From: Enterobacter sp. RHBSTW-00175 | GTDB taxonomy: Bacteria; Pseudomonadota; Gammaproteobacteria; Enterobacterales; Enterobacteriaceae | Assembly: GCF_013927005.1 (NCBI RefSeq) | Contig: NZ_CP055930.1 | Span: forward strand, 3,472,001 to 3,536,000 | Length of the DNA stretch: 64,000 nucleotides | Direction of reading: 5' to 3' | Shown here: positions 1 to 8,292 of the stretch, piece by piece | Layout of the letters: every line of letters starts with the position of its first letter | How positions within the stretch are numbered: position 1 is the first letter of the stretch | Program-made: the position numbers and the translations under genes | Notes under the pieces: generated by a model | Seen by the model: the letters and a program-made list of their open reading frames with translations, nothing else | Told to the model about the DNA's origin: nothing | The model's database searches: none

Positions 1-1
1 T

Positions 2-400
<399 letters not shown>

Positions 401-406
401 CGTTGT

Positions 407-436
407 TGCCCGGTAAGCGAAAGCGCCACCGGGCAC
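407..436. repeat. REP-like palindrome between convergent genes
   Basis: A short palindrome (arms GCCCGGT and ACCGGGC, 408-434) lies between the stops of entH and the M20 peptidase gene. It matches the GC-rich REP unit seen at 5129, 11887 and 13217. It probably protects mRNA 3' ends or acts as a weak terminator. Confidence 0.6.
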
Positions 437-439
437 GTG

Positions 440-1552
440 TTACATCATCGACACGATCCGCTTCATCAGCCGAATTCTTGGTGCAATCGATGCCTTATCC
501 AGCCACTCCGCCGGGCTGTGGAACCCTGTGCCAACCGGCCCTAAGCCGTCGAGCGTTGGAATACCCAGTGCAGCGGTGTGATTGGCATCGCTGCCGCCAC
601 CGACCGCCTGCCAGGTGATGGCAATGCCTTCCGCTTTTCCTGCTGCTTCCACTTGTTGCATCAGTGCCTGCGTCGCTTCGCTGGTTGCCATCGCCGGCTT
701 GTGATTGACCTGTGTCAGGGTGGTCGTCACCCCATCTAAAAAGCCTTTTTCACATAATGCGTTAAGCGCCTGATTCACACGGTCATACTCATCGTTTTCC
801 CAGAAGCGAACATCGAGTTCAGCGACGGCTGTATCCGCAACCACGTTCGCTGCGCTGCCGCCGTGGATCACCCCGACGTTGAGCGTGGTTCCACGATCCC
901 AGTCGGTCAACGCGTTGATGGCGATAACGCTGTTTGCCAGCGCCGTAATCGCTGAGCGGCCTTTTTCCGGGTCGTTACCCGCGTGTGCCGCCACGCCGCT
1001 AAAGGTGAGGTGATAGCCCGCCATTCCCTTGCGTGCTTTGACCAGCGATCCGTCGGCGCGTGCGGCTTCGCATACCAGCACGCAGCGAGAACGTTTTGCC
1101 AGCTCGCCAATCCACTGGTGAGAATGCACCGAACCGGTCTCTTCATCCGGGTTCATCGCCACGGCGATGGACAGGCGATCGTGGTCAGCGGCATCAAGCC
1201 CGCGCATTGCCCACAAAATATTCAGAAGCCCGCTCTTCATATCCGACACGCCGGGGCCGTACAGGCGGGAATCGTCCTCGCTCATCGGGCGCTCGGCGAC
1301 GGTGCCGGGCGCAAACACGGTATCAAGATGGCCGACCAGCAGTACGTCGAACTGCGCCGCCAGGGGTTTATTGGTCACGAATACACCCGGTCCAACCTGG
1401 TCGCCTAAATCCACCTGTTCGGTGTGCCAGCCTTCCTGCTGCCAGAGTGCTTCGATAATACCTGCAACCGTCGCCACGCCTGTAAGGGTCTGGGTGCCGC
1501 AGTCTACGTTTACCAGTGTTTTCAGTTCTTCAATGTAATGATCCAGATTCAT
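440..1552 (-). CDS. M20-family zinc metallopeptidase (carboxypeptidase G2-like)
   Basis: 370-residue M20 dizinc peptidase. Visible family features are GHLDTV (His75, Asp77), the bridging Asp in GVSDMKSG (near 104), the catalytic/metal pair in DEETGS (Glu137-Glu138), a dimerisation-domain stretch with AAHAGNDPEKG, and a late metal His in GTGFHSPAE. No signal peptide, so cytoplasmic. The family removes C-terminal Glu or cleaves N-acyl amino acids and dipeptides; the exact substrate cannot be read here. It starts 13 bp after the yjiG-like gene, so one operon: two GATE-domain membrane proteins plus a peptidase. In E. coli yjiHG are paired with a different peptidase gene, iadA. Confidence 0.88.
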   Translation of the reverse strand: MNLDHYIEELKTLVNVDCGTQTLTGVATVAGIIEALWQQEGWHTEQVDLGDQVGPGVFVTNKPLAAQFDVLLVGHLDTVFAPGTVAERPMSEDDSRLYGPGVSDMKSGLLNILWAMRGLDAADHDRLSIAVAMNPDEETGSVHSHQWIGELAKRSRCVLVCEAARADGSLVKARKGMAGYHLTFSGVAAHAGNDPEKGRSAITALANSVIAINALTDWDRGTTLNVGVIHGGSAANVVADTAVAELDVRFWENDEYDRVNQALNALCEKGFLDGVTTTLTQVNHKPAMATSEATQALMQQVEAAGKAEGIAITWQAVGGGSDANHTAALGIPTLDGLGPVGTGFHSPAEWLDKASIAPRIRLMKRIVSMM

Positions 1553-1565
1553 GATGATGTCCTGT

Positions 1566-2030
1566 TCAGAGAATAATGCGCATCAGCAGCATGGCTAAAA
1601 AAGCGTTGATGACCGAAATGGCAATCATCAGCGGAATACGTTTGGCGCGGGTGCCGATGACCCCCAGAATGCGGCCGAGATACTGCACCTGCGATCCCAT
1701 CAGGTAGATAGCGGGGGCGAGGATTGCCAGATGCTCCCCGCTGATAATGCCTTTATCAAACAAGCCAATGGCCACGCCGATCCCACCGCCCATCGACATC
1801 CAGCCGCCAATCAGCACAGCTGCTGCTTCACCCGGCAGACCAAAAAGACCCATCAGCGGAGCGAAGACCATGCCCAGTCCTTTTAGCGCGCCGGTGATTT
1901 CAAGCGCCTTAATGATGATAAAGGCCATCACCACGTTGGGCAGGGTGCTGCTGGTGGCGATGCTCCAGCCTTTACGTGCGCCTTCGACAAATACATCGGT
2001 AATAACGGGGTTGGATTGTGGGGCACTCAT
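1566..2030 (-). CDS. YjiG-like inner-membrane protein (nucleoside-recognition/GATE domain)
   Basis: 154-residue polytopic membrane protein matching YjiG (SpmB-like) in length and motifs such as NVVMAFIIIKALEITG, GLPGEAA and a Gly/Met-rich GGWMSMGGG loop. Members pair with a YjiH/SpmA-like partner and are thought to form a transport-related membrane complex; the substrate is unknown. Its ATG overlaps the stop of the YjiH-like gene by 4 nt (ATGA at 2027-2030), indicating translational coupling. The downstream M20 peptidase suggests peptide or acyl-amino-acid handling, which is inference. Confidence 0.82.
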   Translation of the reverse strand: MSAPQSNPVITDVFVEGARKGWSIATSSTLPNVVMAFIIIKALEITGALKGLGMVFAPLMGLFGLPGEAAAVLIGGWMSMGGGIGVAIGLFDKGIISGEHLAILAPAIYLMGSQVQYLGRILGVIGTRAKRIPLMIAISVINAFLAMLLMRIIL

Positions 2031-2749
2031 ACGGCGTCTCCTTTTGCCGGTTGTTTCACCAGGGCTTCTTTGCCCGTAAACGTCAGGATCAGGCGCAGCA
2101 GATTTGCGCCGACAATCTTCATGATGAACATCACGGCGATGCAGGCACCGATGGAGGTCGGGACCGCCGCCGTACCATCAACGGCAATCAGCGTAAAAAG
2201 GATTGCCCCGGAGGAGAAAAAGTTGGTAATCATTGCCCCGGCGGAGAACTGGAACATGGCAAAAACGTCTTTTTCTTTTTCGCTTATTTGTCCTTCATCG
2301 GACAGGTTGCGGGTCAGGGATGCGCCCACGTCTGTACTTTGCAGGCTGCCAATCAGCGCCAGCCCGGTAGTGCCGGGGATACCCAGTAAAGGTCGCAGCA
2401 GGGGCGTTAAGAGCTTGCGTGCGGCACGCAGCGCGCCGTAATGTTCCAGCACGTTGATCATCCCCAGGGCAAACATCACTGCCGGAATTAACCCCAGCGC
2501 GAACAGAAATCCGTCCATCGCGCCGCTGCCGCCGGTGCCGCGAAAGGCGCTACTGGCGGTCGTCAGGGTGCCATCGTCCAGGCTGGCCTTGCTGACCACC
2601 TTGCCAAACGCCCCGTTGAGGGTGGTGAAATCAAAAACGCCGTACCACTCCTTTCCGCCTAACAGGCCGGAGAAGAAAACGGCAGCGAAAGCCAGCGCAA
2701 AGTACGCGCCGGGCCCAACCTTGTGATCCTGAGGTATTGAACTGTTCAT
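2027..2749 (-). CDS. YjiH-like inner-membrane protein (nucleoside-recognition/GATE domain)
   Basis: 240-residue partner of the YjiG-like protein and first gene of the yjiH-yjiG-peptidase operon. Several hydrophobic segments are visible (about residues 15-32, 80-100, 170-190, 198-220), plus the motif GIPGTTGLALIGSLQSTDVG. The length fits YjiH, which I recall as about 227 aa. Diverges from cstA across a 267 bp spacer. Function is inferred only from family and operon: transport across the inner membrane, perhaps of dipeptides. Confidence 0.82.
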   Translation of the reverse strand: MNSSIPQDHKVGPGAYFALAFAAVFFSGLLGGKEWYGVFDFTTLNGAFGKVVSKASLDDGTLTTASSAFRGTGGSGAMDGFLFALGLIPAVMFALGMINVLEHYGALRAARKLLTPLLRPLLGIPGTTGLALIGSLQSTDVGASLTRNLSDEGQISEKEKDVFAMFQFSAGAMITNFFSSGAILFTLIAVDGTAAVPTSIGACIAVMFIMKIVGANLLRLILTFTGKEALVKQPAKGDAV

Positions 2750-2944
2750 ATCCTTTTCCTTGTATGCGCGGAATGCGCAGGTTCATTCTGGCGAGGCTAT
2801 GACCTGAAAAGATGATGCAAATCATCCCGTAAGGCGGAGGCAGGAGGAAAAAGGCAAAAGTGTGACCGCTGACAGCGCGAAAGTGATCGGCTTAACAATG
2901 TGATGTAAATGTCTGGTTTGACCACACATTATTGCGTTTCAAAG

Positions 2945-2973
2945 TTGTTAAATTTTGGGCGTTGTTCTAGAAA
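2945..2973 (+). promoter_or_regulatory. Candidate sigma70 promoter of cstA
   Basis: TTGTTA (2945-2950), a 17 bp spacer and TAGAAA (2968-2973) give 4/6 plus 4/6 consensus matches at optimal spacing, about 45 bp before the cstA start. E. coli cstA is CRP-activated. A TGTGA half-site lies at 2899-2903, but its partner half is poor. Confidence 0.4.
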
Positions 2974-3016
2974 CAAAATGTAACATCTCACTGTTTCACA
3001 ACAACGGATAACCACT

Positions 3017-5122
3017 ATGAACAACTCAGGGAAATACCTTACATGGGCAGTGCTCTCCGTTGTGGGAGCATTTGCCCTGGGCTATATCGCCCTCAACCGG
3101 GGGGAACAGATCAATGCGCTCTGGATAGTTGTCGCCTCCGTCTGCATTTATCTGATCGCATATCGTTTTTATGGCCGCTTTATCGCGAAAAATGTGCTGG
3201 CGGTTGATGCCACGCGCATGACGCCAGCTGTTCGTCATAACGACGGGCTGGACTATGTTCCCACCGATAAGAAAGTGTTGTTCGGCCACCACTTTGCCGC
3301 TATTGCCGGGGCAGGCCCGCTGGTGGGGCCTGTGCTGGCCGCCCAGATGGGGTATCTGCCGGGGATGATCTGGATCCTGGCAGGCGTGGTGCTGGCAGGG
3401 GCGGTGCAGGACTTTATGGTGCTGTTCGTCTCTACCCGCCGCGACGGGCGTTCGCTGGGTGAACTGGTGAAAGAGGAGATGGGCGCAACCGCCGGTGTGA
3501 TTGCGCTGGTGGCGACCTTTATGATTATGGTGATCATTCTGGCGGTGCTGGCAATGATCGTGGTGAAAGCGCTGACCCACAGCCCGTGGGGGACGTACAC
3601 CGTCGCCTTTACTATTCCGCTGGCGCTGTTTATGGGTATTTATATCCGCTATCTGCGTCCGGGGCGTATTGGCGAGGTCTCGGTGATTGGCCTGGTGTTC
3701 CTGGTATTCGCCATTATCTCTGGCGGCTGGGTGGCGGAAAGCCCGACCTGGGCACCGTTCTTCGATTTTACCGGTGTGCAGCTGACCTGGATGCTGGTGG
3801 GCTACGGCTTTGTAGCGGCGGTTCTGCCTGTGTGGCTGCTGCTGGCCCCGCGTGATTATCTCTCCACCTTCCTGAAAATCGGCACCATTGTTGGGCTGGC
3901 TATCGGCATTCTGATTATGCGCCCAACGCTGACCATGCCTGCGTTGACTAAATTTATTGACGGTACTGGCCCGGTCTGGACCGGCAACCTGTTCCCGTTC
4001 CTGTTTATTACCATTGCCTGTGGTGCGGTGTCTGGCTTCCATGCGCTGATTGCCTCTGGTACCACACCGAAAATGCTCGCCAATGAAAATCAGGCCTGCC
4101 TGATTGGTTATGGCGGGATGCTGATGGAATCCTTCGTGGCGATCATGGCGCTGGTGTCTGCCTGCATTATCGACCCCGGTGTGTACTTTGCGATGAACAG
4201 CCCGATGGCGGTACTGGCACCAGCCGGAACCGTAGACGTGGTGGCATCTGCCGCGCAGGTGGTGAGCGGCTGGGGCTTTGCCATTACGCCGGATACCCTG
4301 ACCAGTATTGCTAATGAGGTGGGCGAGCAGTCGATTATTTCACGCGCGGGTGGTGCGCCTACGCTGGCGGTAGGGATGGCGTACATTCTGCACGGTGCGC
4401 TTGGCGGGCTGATGGATGTGTCGTTCTGGTATCACTTCGCCATTCTGTTTGAAGCCCTGTTTATCCTGACGGCGGTAGACGCGGGTACACGTGCGGCACG
4501 CTTTATGTTGCAGGATCTGCTGGGCGTTATCTCACCGAACCTGAAGCGGACTGATTCGTTACCGGCCAACCTGCTGGCAACGGCGCTGTGTGTCCTGGCG
4601 TGGGGTTACTTCCTGCATCAGGGCGTGGTGGATCCTCTGGGCGGGATTAACACCCTGTGGCCGCTGTTCGGTATTGCCAACCAGATGCTCGCCGGGATGG
4701 CGCTGATGCTCTGTGCGGTGGTGCTGTTCAAGATGAAACGCCAGCGTTACGCCTGGGTAGCATTGCTGCCAACCGCGTGGCTGCTGATCTGTACGCTGAC
4801 CGCTGGCTGGCAGAAAGCCTTCAGCCCGGATAACAAAGTGGGCTTCCTGGCGATAGCTAACAAGTTCCAGGCAATGATCGACAGCGGTAAGATCCCGGCG
4901 CAGTATACGGAATCACAGCTGTCGCAACTGGTGTTTAACAACCGTCTGGATGCCGGGCTGACCATCTTCTTTATGGTGGTGGTCGTGGTGCTGGCGTTGT
5001 ATTCTCTCAAAACCGCGCTGGCGGCGCTGAAAGAAGACAAGCCAACAGCGAAAGAGACACCGTATGAGCCAATGCCTGAAAACCTGGAAGAGATTGTGAC
5101 CCAGGCGAAAGGGGCGCATTAA
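3017..5122 (+). CDS. cstA: CstA, carbon-starvation-induced peptide/pyruvate transporter
   Basis: Large polytopic inner-membrane protein of 701 residues, the E. coli CstA length. The CstA-family segment around [23 protein letters not shown] (residues about 90-112) and the conserved [14 protein letters not shown] stretch are intact; the C-terminal tail is charged and cytoplasmic. Family members take up peptides, and pyruvate in some cases, when carbon is limiting. It sits next to the entH end as in E. coli and is followed after a REP by ybdD, its usual partner. The ATG at 3017 has a GGATA ribosome site. Confidence 0.97.
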   Translation: MNNSGKYLTWAVLSVVGAFALGYIALNRGEQINALWIVVASVCIYLIAYRFYGRFIAKNVLAVDATRMTPAVRHNDGLDYVPTDKKVLFGHHFAAIAGAGPLVGPVLAAQMGYLPGMIWILAGVVLAGAVQDFMVLFVSTRRDGRSLGELVKEEMGATAGVIALVATFMIMVIILAVLAMIVVKALTHSPWGTYTVAFTIPLALFMGIYIRYLRPGRIGEVSVIGLVFLVFAIISGGWVAESPTWAPFFDFTGVQLTWMLVGYGFVAAVLPVWLLLAPRDYLSTFLKIGTIVGLAIGILIMRPTLTMPALTKFIDGTGPVWTGNLFPFLFITIACGAVSGFHALIASGTTPKMLANENQACLIGYGGMLMESFVAIMALVSACIIDPGVYFAMNSPMAVLAPAGTVDVVASAAQVVSGWGFAITPDTLTSIANEVGEQSIISRAGGAPTLAVGMAYILHGALGGLMDVSFWYHFAILFEALFILTAVDAGTRAARFMLQDLLGVISPNLKRTDSLPANLLATALCVLAWGYFLHQGVVDPLGGINTLWPLFGIANQMLAGMALMLCAVVLFKMKRQRYAWVALLPTAWLLICTLTAGWQKAFSPDNKVGFLAIANKFQAMIDSGKIPAQYTESQLSQLVFNNRLDAGLTIFFMVVVVVLALYSLKTALAALKEDKPTAKETPYEPMPENLEEIVTQAKGAH

Positions 5123-5128
5123 CTTTTG

Positions 5129-5160
5129 TGCCGGGTGGCGCTCGCGCTTACCCGGCCTAC
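5129..5160. repeat. REP-like unit between cstA and ybdD
   Basis: GC-rich imperfect palindrome (GCCGGGTGGCG with TTACCCGGCC) inside the cstA-ybdD operon. Such REPs often stabilise the upstream message, which would favour more cstA than ybdD product. Confidence 0.65.
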
Positions 5161-5181
5161 ATTCCCTGTGAGACCCATACT

Positions 5182-5379
5182 ATGTTCGACACCCTCTCCA
5201 AAGCAGGCAAATACTTAGGCCAGGCCGCCAAAATGATGATTGGTGTGCCGGATTACGATAACTACGTCGAGCATATGCGCGTCAACCATCCCGACCAGAC
5301 GCCGATGACCTACGAAGAATTTTTCCGCGATCGCCAGGATGCCCGTTACGGCGGCAAGGGTGGCGCGAAGTGTTGTTAA
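5182..5379 (+). CDS. ybdD: YbdD, small CstA-associated protein
   Basis: 65-residue soluble protein of the YbdD/YjiX family, which accompanies CstA/BtsT-type transporters and is needed for uptake in some of them. The start was set at ATG 5182, not an upstream in-frame codon, because it gives the E. coli length and the [17 protein letters not shown] beginning. The conserved [10 protein letters not shown] and [12 protein letters not shown] segments are present and the chain ends in KCC. It meets the antitoxin gene tail to tail with a 4 bp overlap. Confidence 0.95.
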   Translation: MFDTLSKAGKYLGQAAKMMIGVPDYDNYVEHMRVNHPDQTPMTYEEFFRDRQDARYGGKGGAKCC

Positions 5380-5780
5380 CTCTCTTTCGGTAAATAGAGG
5401 CTTATCTGTTCCTGCTTACAGCCGTAGATTGCCGCGAGTTTTTCGCGGGTGCGCTTTTGCGGGCGGGAGTCCAGTGCTTCAAGTTGTGACACCGCAGACT
5501 GGCTGATGCCAAGTTTATCAGCCACCTCCTGCTGGGACATGCCGCGCAGAATGCGCCAGGCGGCCTGCAGGCTGACGTCCTGCCAGGTCATGATGCTGCA
5601 CACTTCTCCGGGCAGTTCGACATTATCATACTCATCGTGTTCGACTTCGATATCCTCAAGATCCTCATCAGTTTCGTCGTCTATCTCTGCCATCTGTAAG
5701 CACATGCGAAAGTATTCATCATAGGGTATGACCACGTACTGCGTTTTTCCGTTATCGTCCTTAATTAGCTGAACAGCCAT
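5376..5780 (-). CDS. XRE-family antitoxin of a toxin-antitoxin pair
   Basis: 134-residue protein whose C-terminal HTH (about residues 80-105, [20 protein letters not shown]) is Cro/C1-type. The N-terminal half has a short beta-like start and a very acidic run (33-50, mostly Asp/Glu), a likely toxin-binding or disordered region. It overlaps the toxin gene by 20 nt and is translated second, the higBA-like order. As usual for such antitoxins it probably binds its own operator in complex with the toxin. The family is clear; the TA role is inferred from arrangement. Confidence 0.82.
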   Translation of the reverse strand: MAVQLIKDDNGKTQYVVIPYDEYFRMCLQMAEIDDETDEDLEDIEVEHDEYDNVELPGEVCSIMTWQDVSLQAAWRILRGMSQQEVADKLGISQSAVSQLEALDSRPQKRTREKLAAIYGCKQEQISLYLPKES

Positions 5781-6057
5781 AGGGAGTTTTCTCCTCGTGA
5801 AGGTATGTCGTTGATGTTCTGCGTTTGACGGCTAAAACATAACAATCGTTATCGGGATCGTCCCGAAGTGTAATCAGAACGCGGTAATCGCCAACGCGTA
5901 GCCGAAAATGATTTTCTGTCGCCGATATTTTTTTGATATCGGGCCGGGGAGCCGAGCGGTCATCCAGCTCGCTAAGCTTTACCTCAATCCGGCGTTGATA
6001 TCGCTCGTCAATTCTCGAAAATGCCTTCTTTGCACTATTGGACCAGACAATCTTCAT
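5761..6057 (-). CDS. RelE/ParE-superfamily toxin
   Basis: 98-residue basic protein with the RelE/ParE pattern: KIVWSNSAKKAF at the N-terminus, an Arg/Lys-rich helix pair, then the core strand NHFRLRVGDYRVLITL and a C-terminal AVKRRTS strand. The family mostly cleaves ribosome-bound mRNA. The start was placed at ATG 6057 because a GGAGG box precedes it; a frame extension to 6084 adds nine residues unlike the family. The C-terminus overlaps the start of the XRE antitoxin gene. Confidence 0.82.
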   Translation of the reverse strand: MKIVWSNSAKKAFSRIDERYQRRIEVKLSELDDRSAPRPDIKKISATENHFRLRVGDYRVLITLRDDPDNDCYVLAVKRRTSTTYLHEEKTPYGCSAN

Positions 6058-6113
6058 CCGTACCTCCACTGTACGCCCACACAAAATATAAGGAAATAAT
6101 AAGACTATTAGAT

Positions 6114-6126
6114 AAATTCCGAATTT
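6114..6126. promoter_or_regulatory. Inverted repeat upstream of the toxin-antitoxin genes
   Basis: AAATTC, one base, GAATTT, about 57 bp upstream of the toxin start in an AT-rich stretch. This is a plausible autoregulatory operator, but short enough to occur by chance. Confidence 0.25.
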
Positions 6127-6199
6127 CTTATGGGGGACTGTAGGACGGTGGAGTACGGAGAGAAAGAGGCAAAAGGTGAACCGTCGGGGTGGCTCGAAA

Positions 6200-6225
6200 A
6201 CACCTCTGCCGGGCGACAGAGGTGT
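6200..6225 (-). terminator. Rho-independent terminator of the SDR gene
   Basis: Perfect 9 bp stem ACACCTCTG/CAGAGGTGT around an 8-base loop; on the minus strand it is followed by TTTT. It lies 16 bp past the SDR stop. Confidence 0.75.
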
Positions 6226-6240
6226 GCATGAAAAGTGCGA

Positions 6241-6984
6241 TCAGGCGTTCAAACCGCCATCGACATCCAGGCCCGTCCCGGAGATCTGCCCGGCGGCTGG
6301 GCTTGCGAGGAAGGTGACGGCAGCGGCGATATCTTCCGGTTGGCCATAATGCCCTATGGCAATCATCTGGCGCTGAGCTTCTGCCTGTTCGCCATCTTCC
6401 GGGTTCATATCGCTATTGGTTGGGCCGGGATGCACAAGATTAACGGTAATACCGCGCGGCCCCAGATCGCGGGCAAGCCCCCGGGTGAAGGAGTTGAGGG
6501 CAGATTTGGTCATAGCGTAAACGGCGATACCGGGCATCGCCACGCGGTTAGCGAGGCAACTGCCGATGTTGATAATGCGCCCGCCGTCAGACATATGTAC
6601 CAGCGCTTCCTGAGTGGTAAGCACCACACCACGAATGTTGACGTTAATCATCGCGTCAATATCCACAATCGTCAGGGCTTCCAGTGGGCCGCCGCGTGCA
6701 ATCCCGGCGTTGTTAACCAGGATATCCAGGCCTCCGAGGGTACGCGCTGCGTGAGTTACGGCTTCCTGAATGGCCTCGGCGCTGGCGCTGTCGGCCTGAA
6801 CCGCCTCGCTGTGCCGCCCAAGCGCTTTGATTTCACTGGCGACGGCCTGGGCTTTATCGGCGGATTTTTCATACGTAATAACCACATCGGCACCGGCGCG
6901 TGCCAGCGACAGTGCAATAGCTCGACCCAATCCACGGCTGGCGCCGGTGACCAGCGCCTTCTTACCTGTTAAATCGATCTGCAT
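6241..6984 (-). CDS. Short-chain dehydrogenase/reductase (SDR), NAD(P)-dependent
   Basis: 247-residue classical SDR. The cofactor motif TGASRGLG is at 13-20, NNAG at 91-94, catalytic Ser142 in the IGSCLAN segment, and Tyr156-Lys160 in YAMTK. The C-terminal PGPTNSDMNPEDGE region resembles E. coli BdcA more than FabG, so it may be a BdcA-like or FabG-like reductase; the substrate is unknown. It stands alone with its own terminator. A 57 bp gap separates it from the stop of hcxA on the same strand. Confidence 0.85.
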   Translation of the reverse strand: MQIDLTGKKALVTGASRGLGRAIALSLARAGADVVITYEKSADKAQAVASEIKALGRHSEAVQADSASAEAIQEAVTHAARTLGGLDILVNNAGIARGGPLEALTIVDIDAMINVNIRGVVLTTQEALVHMSDGGRIINIGSCLANRVAMPGIAVYAMTKSALNSFTRGLARDLGPRGITVNLVHPGPTNSDMNPEDGEQAEAQRQMIAIGHYGQPEDIAAAVTFLASPAAGQISGTGLDVDGGLNA

Positions 6985-7041
6985 GATGACCTCGTTGCGA
7001 GAGTGATGAGAATCATCATTAGGTATAGACGCTTCGGTTGA

Positions 7042-8130
7042 TTAGCGGTTAAAGGATTCCACTTTCTCAAACGCCGCGCGCAGAATTTCAGGCGTGAGCG
7101 TAACCGGCAAATAGTGAATCGACTCCACCGGGCGCAGGGTGTGGGCAATAATCTTGTCCAGCTCATCGTGGTTGTTGATATCGACGTCTAACTCGCGAAG
7201 CCGGGTCGGCAGGTTAAAGCGTTGGTACGCTGCCACCAGTTGTGCCAGCACATCGTCCTGGCCTAGCAGGGCGCTTTGCACCAGGATGCCGTACGCCACT
7301 TTGGTACCATGAAGGTATTTTTCGGTTTGTGGCAACACGGTTAACCCGTTATGTACCGCATGAGCGGCCGCCACGCGGGTATAGCGTTCACCCAGACCGC
7401 CCACCATGCCGCCACCGGCGATAATGGCGTCCACTACATCGCGGAATGCCTGCGTCTCTTCGCCACGCTGCTGGTCAGCCAGTGCCTCTTCGCTGCGCTC
7501 CAGCAGCACGTCACGGATTGCCAGCGCGCCGTTGATCCCCAGACGCACGGTCAGCGGCAGGTTTTCCGGCTGTGGCGCCAGCACCACCGCTTCGTACCAT
7601 TTCGCGAGCGTATCGCCGATGCCCGCCAGCAGGTATTCCGCAGGGGCATTCAGAATGATTTTCGGCTCCACCAGCACCAGGAAGTTGGCATCGTCGAAGA
7701 TTTCGAACTGCAGCGCCTGACCTGCATCGTTATACCAGACGGAAAGCGGCGTCCATGCCGCGCAGGTAGCTGCAATGGTCGGGATCGCCACCACCGGCAC
7801 ACCCAGGCGGCGCGCCACGGCTTTGGCGGTATCGAGCAATGCGCCGCCACCGACGCCAATCACCACGCTGCGATCATCACCAGAGTCATTCACCAGATGG
7901 GTGACATCCCGCTCGCTACAATGGCCTTTAAATAACAGATGCTTTGCACCCGCAGCGTTAAAGCTCTCGGGCAGGAAAGGACGGGCACCCTCAATGGCGC
8001 GTTCGCCGTAAATCCACACCGCGCGGGAAAGCTGCTCCGGGGTAAAGAAATCATTCAGATGCGTAAGGCTTCCGGGGTGTGAGAAGTAATTTGCAGGGCC
8101 GGGAACGACGCGGATATCGGTATTGCTCAT
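7042..8130 (-). CDS. hcxA: HcxA (YbdH), 2-oxoacid / hydroxycarboxylate dehydrogenase
   Basis: 362-residue iron-dependent alcohol dehydrogenase of the glycerol-dehydrogenase group, nearly collinear with E. coli HcxA. The nucleotide-binding GVGGGALLDTAKA, the PTIAATCAAWTPLS segment and metal-ligand histidines in AAAHAVHNGL and KYLHGTKVAYG are intact. HcxA reduces 2-oxo acids such as 2-oxobutanoate. The start was chosen at 8130 because AAGGA lies just upstream and the length then equals E. coli's; a longer frame reaches 8181. In E. coli it is divergent from ybdL. Here it is divergent from an ABC importer over MetJ-like boxes. Confidence 0.92.
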   Translation of the reverse strand: MSNTDIRVVPGPANYFSHPGSLTHLNDFFTPEQLSRAVWIYGERAIEGARPFLPESFNAAGAKHLLFKGHCSERDVTHLVNDSGDDRSVVIGVGGGALLDTAKAVARRLGVPVVAIPTIAATCAAWTPLSVWYNDAGQALQFEIFDDANFLVLVEPKIILNAPAEYLLAGIGDTLAKWYEAVVLAPQPENLPLTVRLGINGALAIRDVLLERSEEALADQQRGEETQAFRDVVDAIIAGGGMVGGLGERYTRVAAAHAVHNGLTVLPQTEKYLHGTKVAYGILVQSALLGQDDVLAQLVAAYQRFNLPTRLRELDVDINNHDELDKIIAHTLRPVESIHYLPVTLTPEILRAAFEKVESFNR

Positions 8131-8167
8131 GGTGTTGTCCTTAATTTTAGGAAGCGCTAACCTGATG

Positions 8168-8191
8168 TTATGTCTGGACATCCAGATGGCT
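8168..8191. promoter_or_regulatory. Candidate MetJ operator between hcxA and the ABC importer
   Basis: Three contiguous octamers compare with the met-box consensus AGACGTCT as follows: TTATGTCT (8168-8175, 5/8), GGACATCC (8176-8183, 5/8) and AGATGGCT (8184-8191, 6/8). That is 16 of 24 matches in register. Met boxes are known between ybdH and ybdL in E. coli, so a site beside hcxA is expected. Weaker than the sites at 14529 and 20318. Confidence 0.55.
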
Positions 8192-8292
8192 AATAATATT
8201 TTGCTTTATCTTATGCCTTTTCCGTCGTTGTCAGTCAACCAGAGCTGTGAAAAATTCAATAAATCAAAATATTAATGAAGGATTTAACGCGG

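Noticed and set aside
2895..2920. Possible CRP site before cstA (TGTGA at 2899)
   Set aside because: The second half matches the TCACA half-site poorly; only the left half is good. E. coli cstA is CRP-dependent, but this spot is not convincing by eye.
3026..4042. 338-codon open frame opposite cstA
   Set aside because: Antisense to a clearly conserved membrane protein; His/Gln/Arg-rich composition is the usual shadow of hydrophobic codons.
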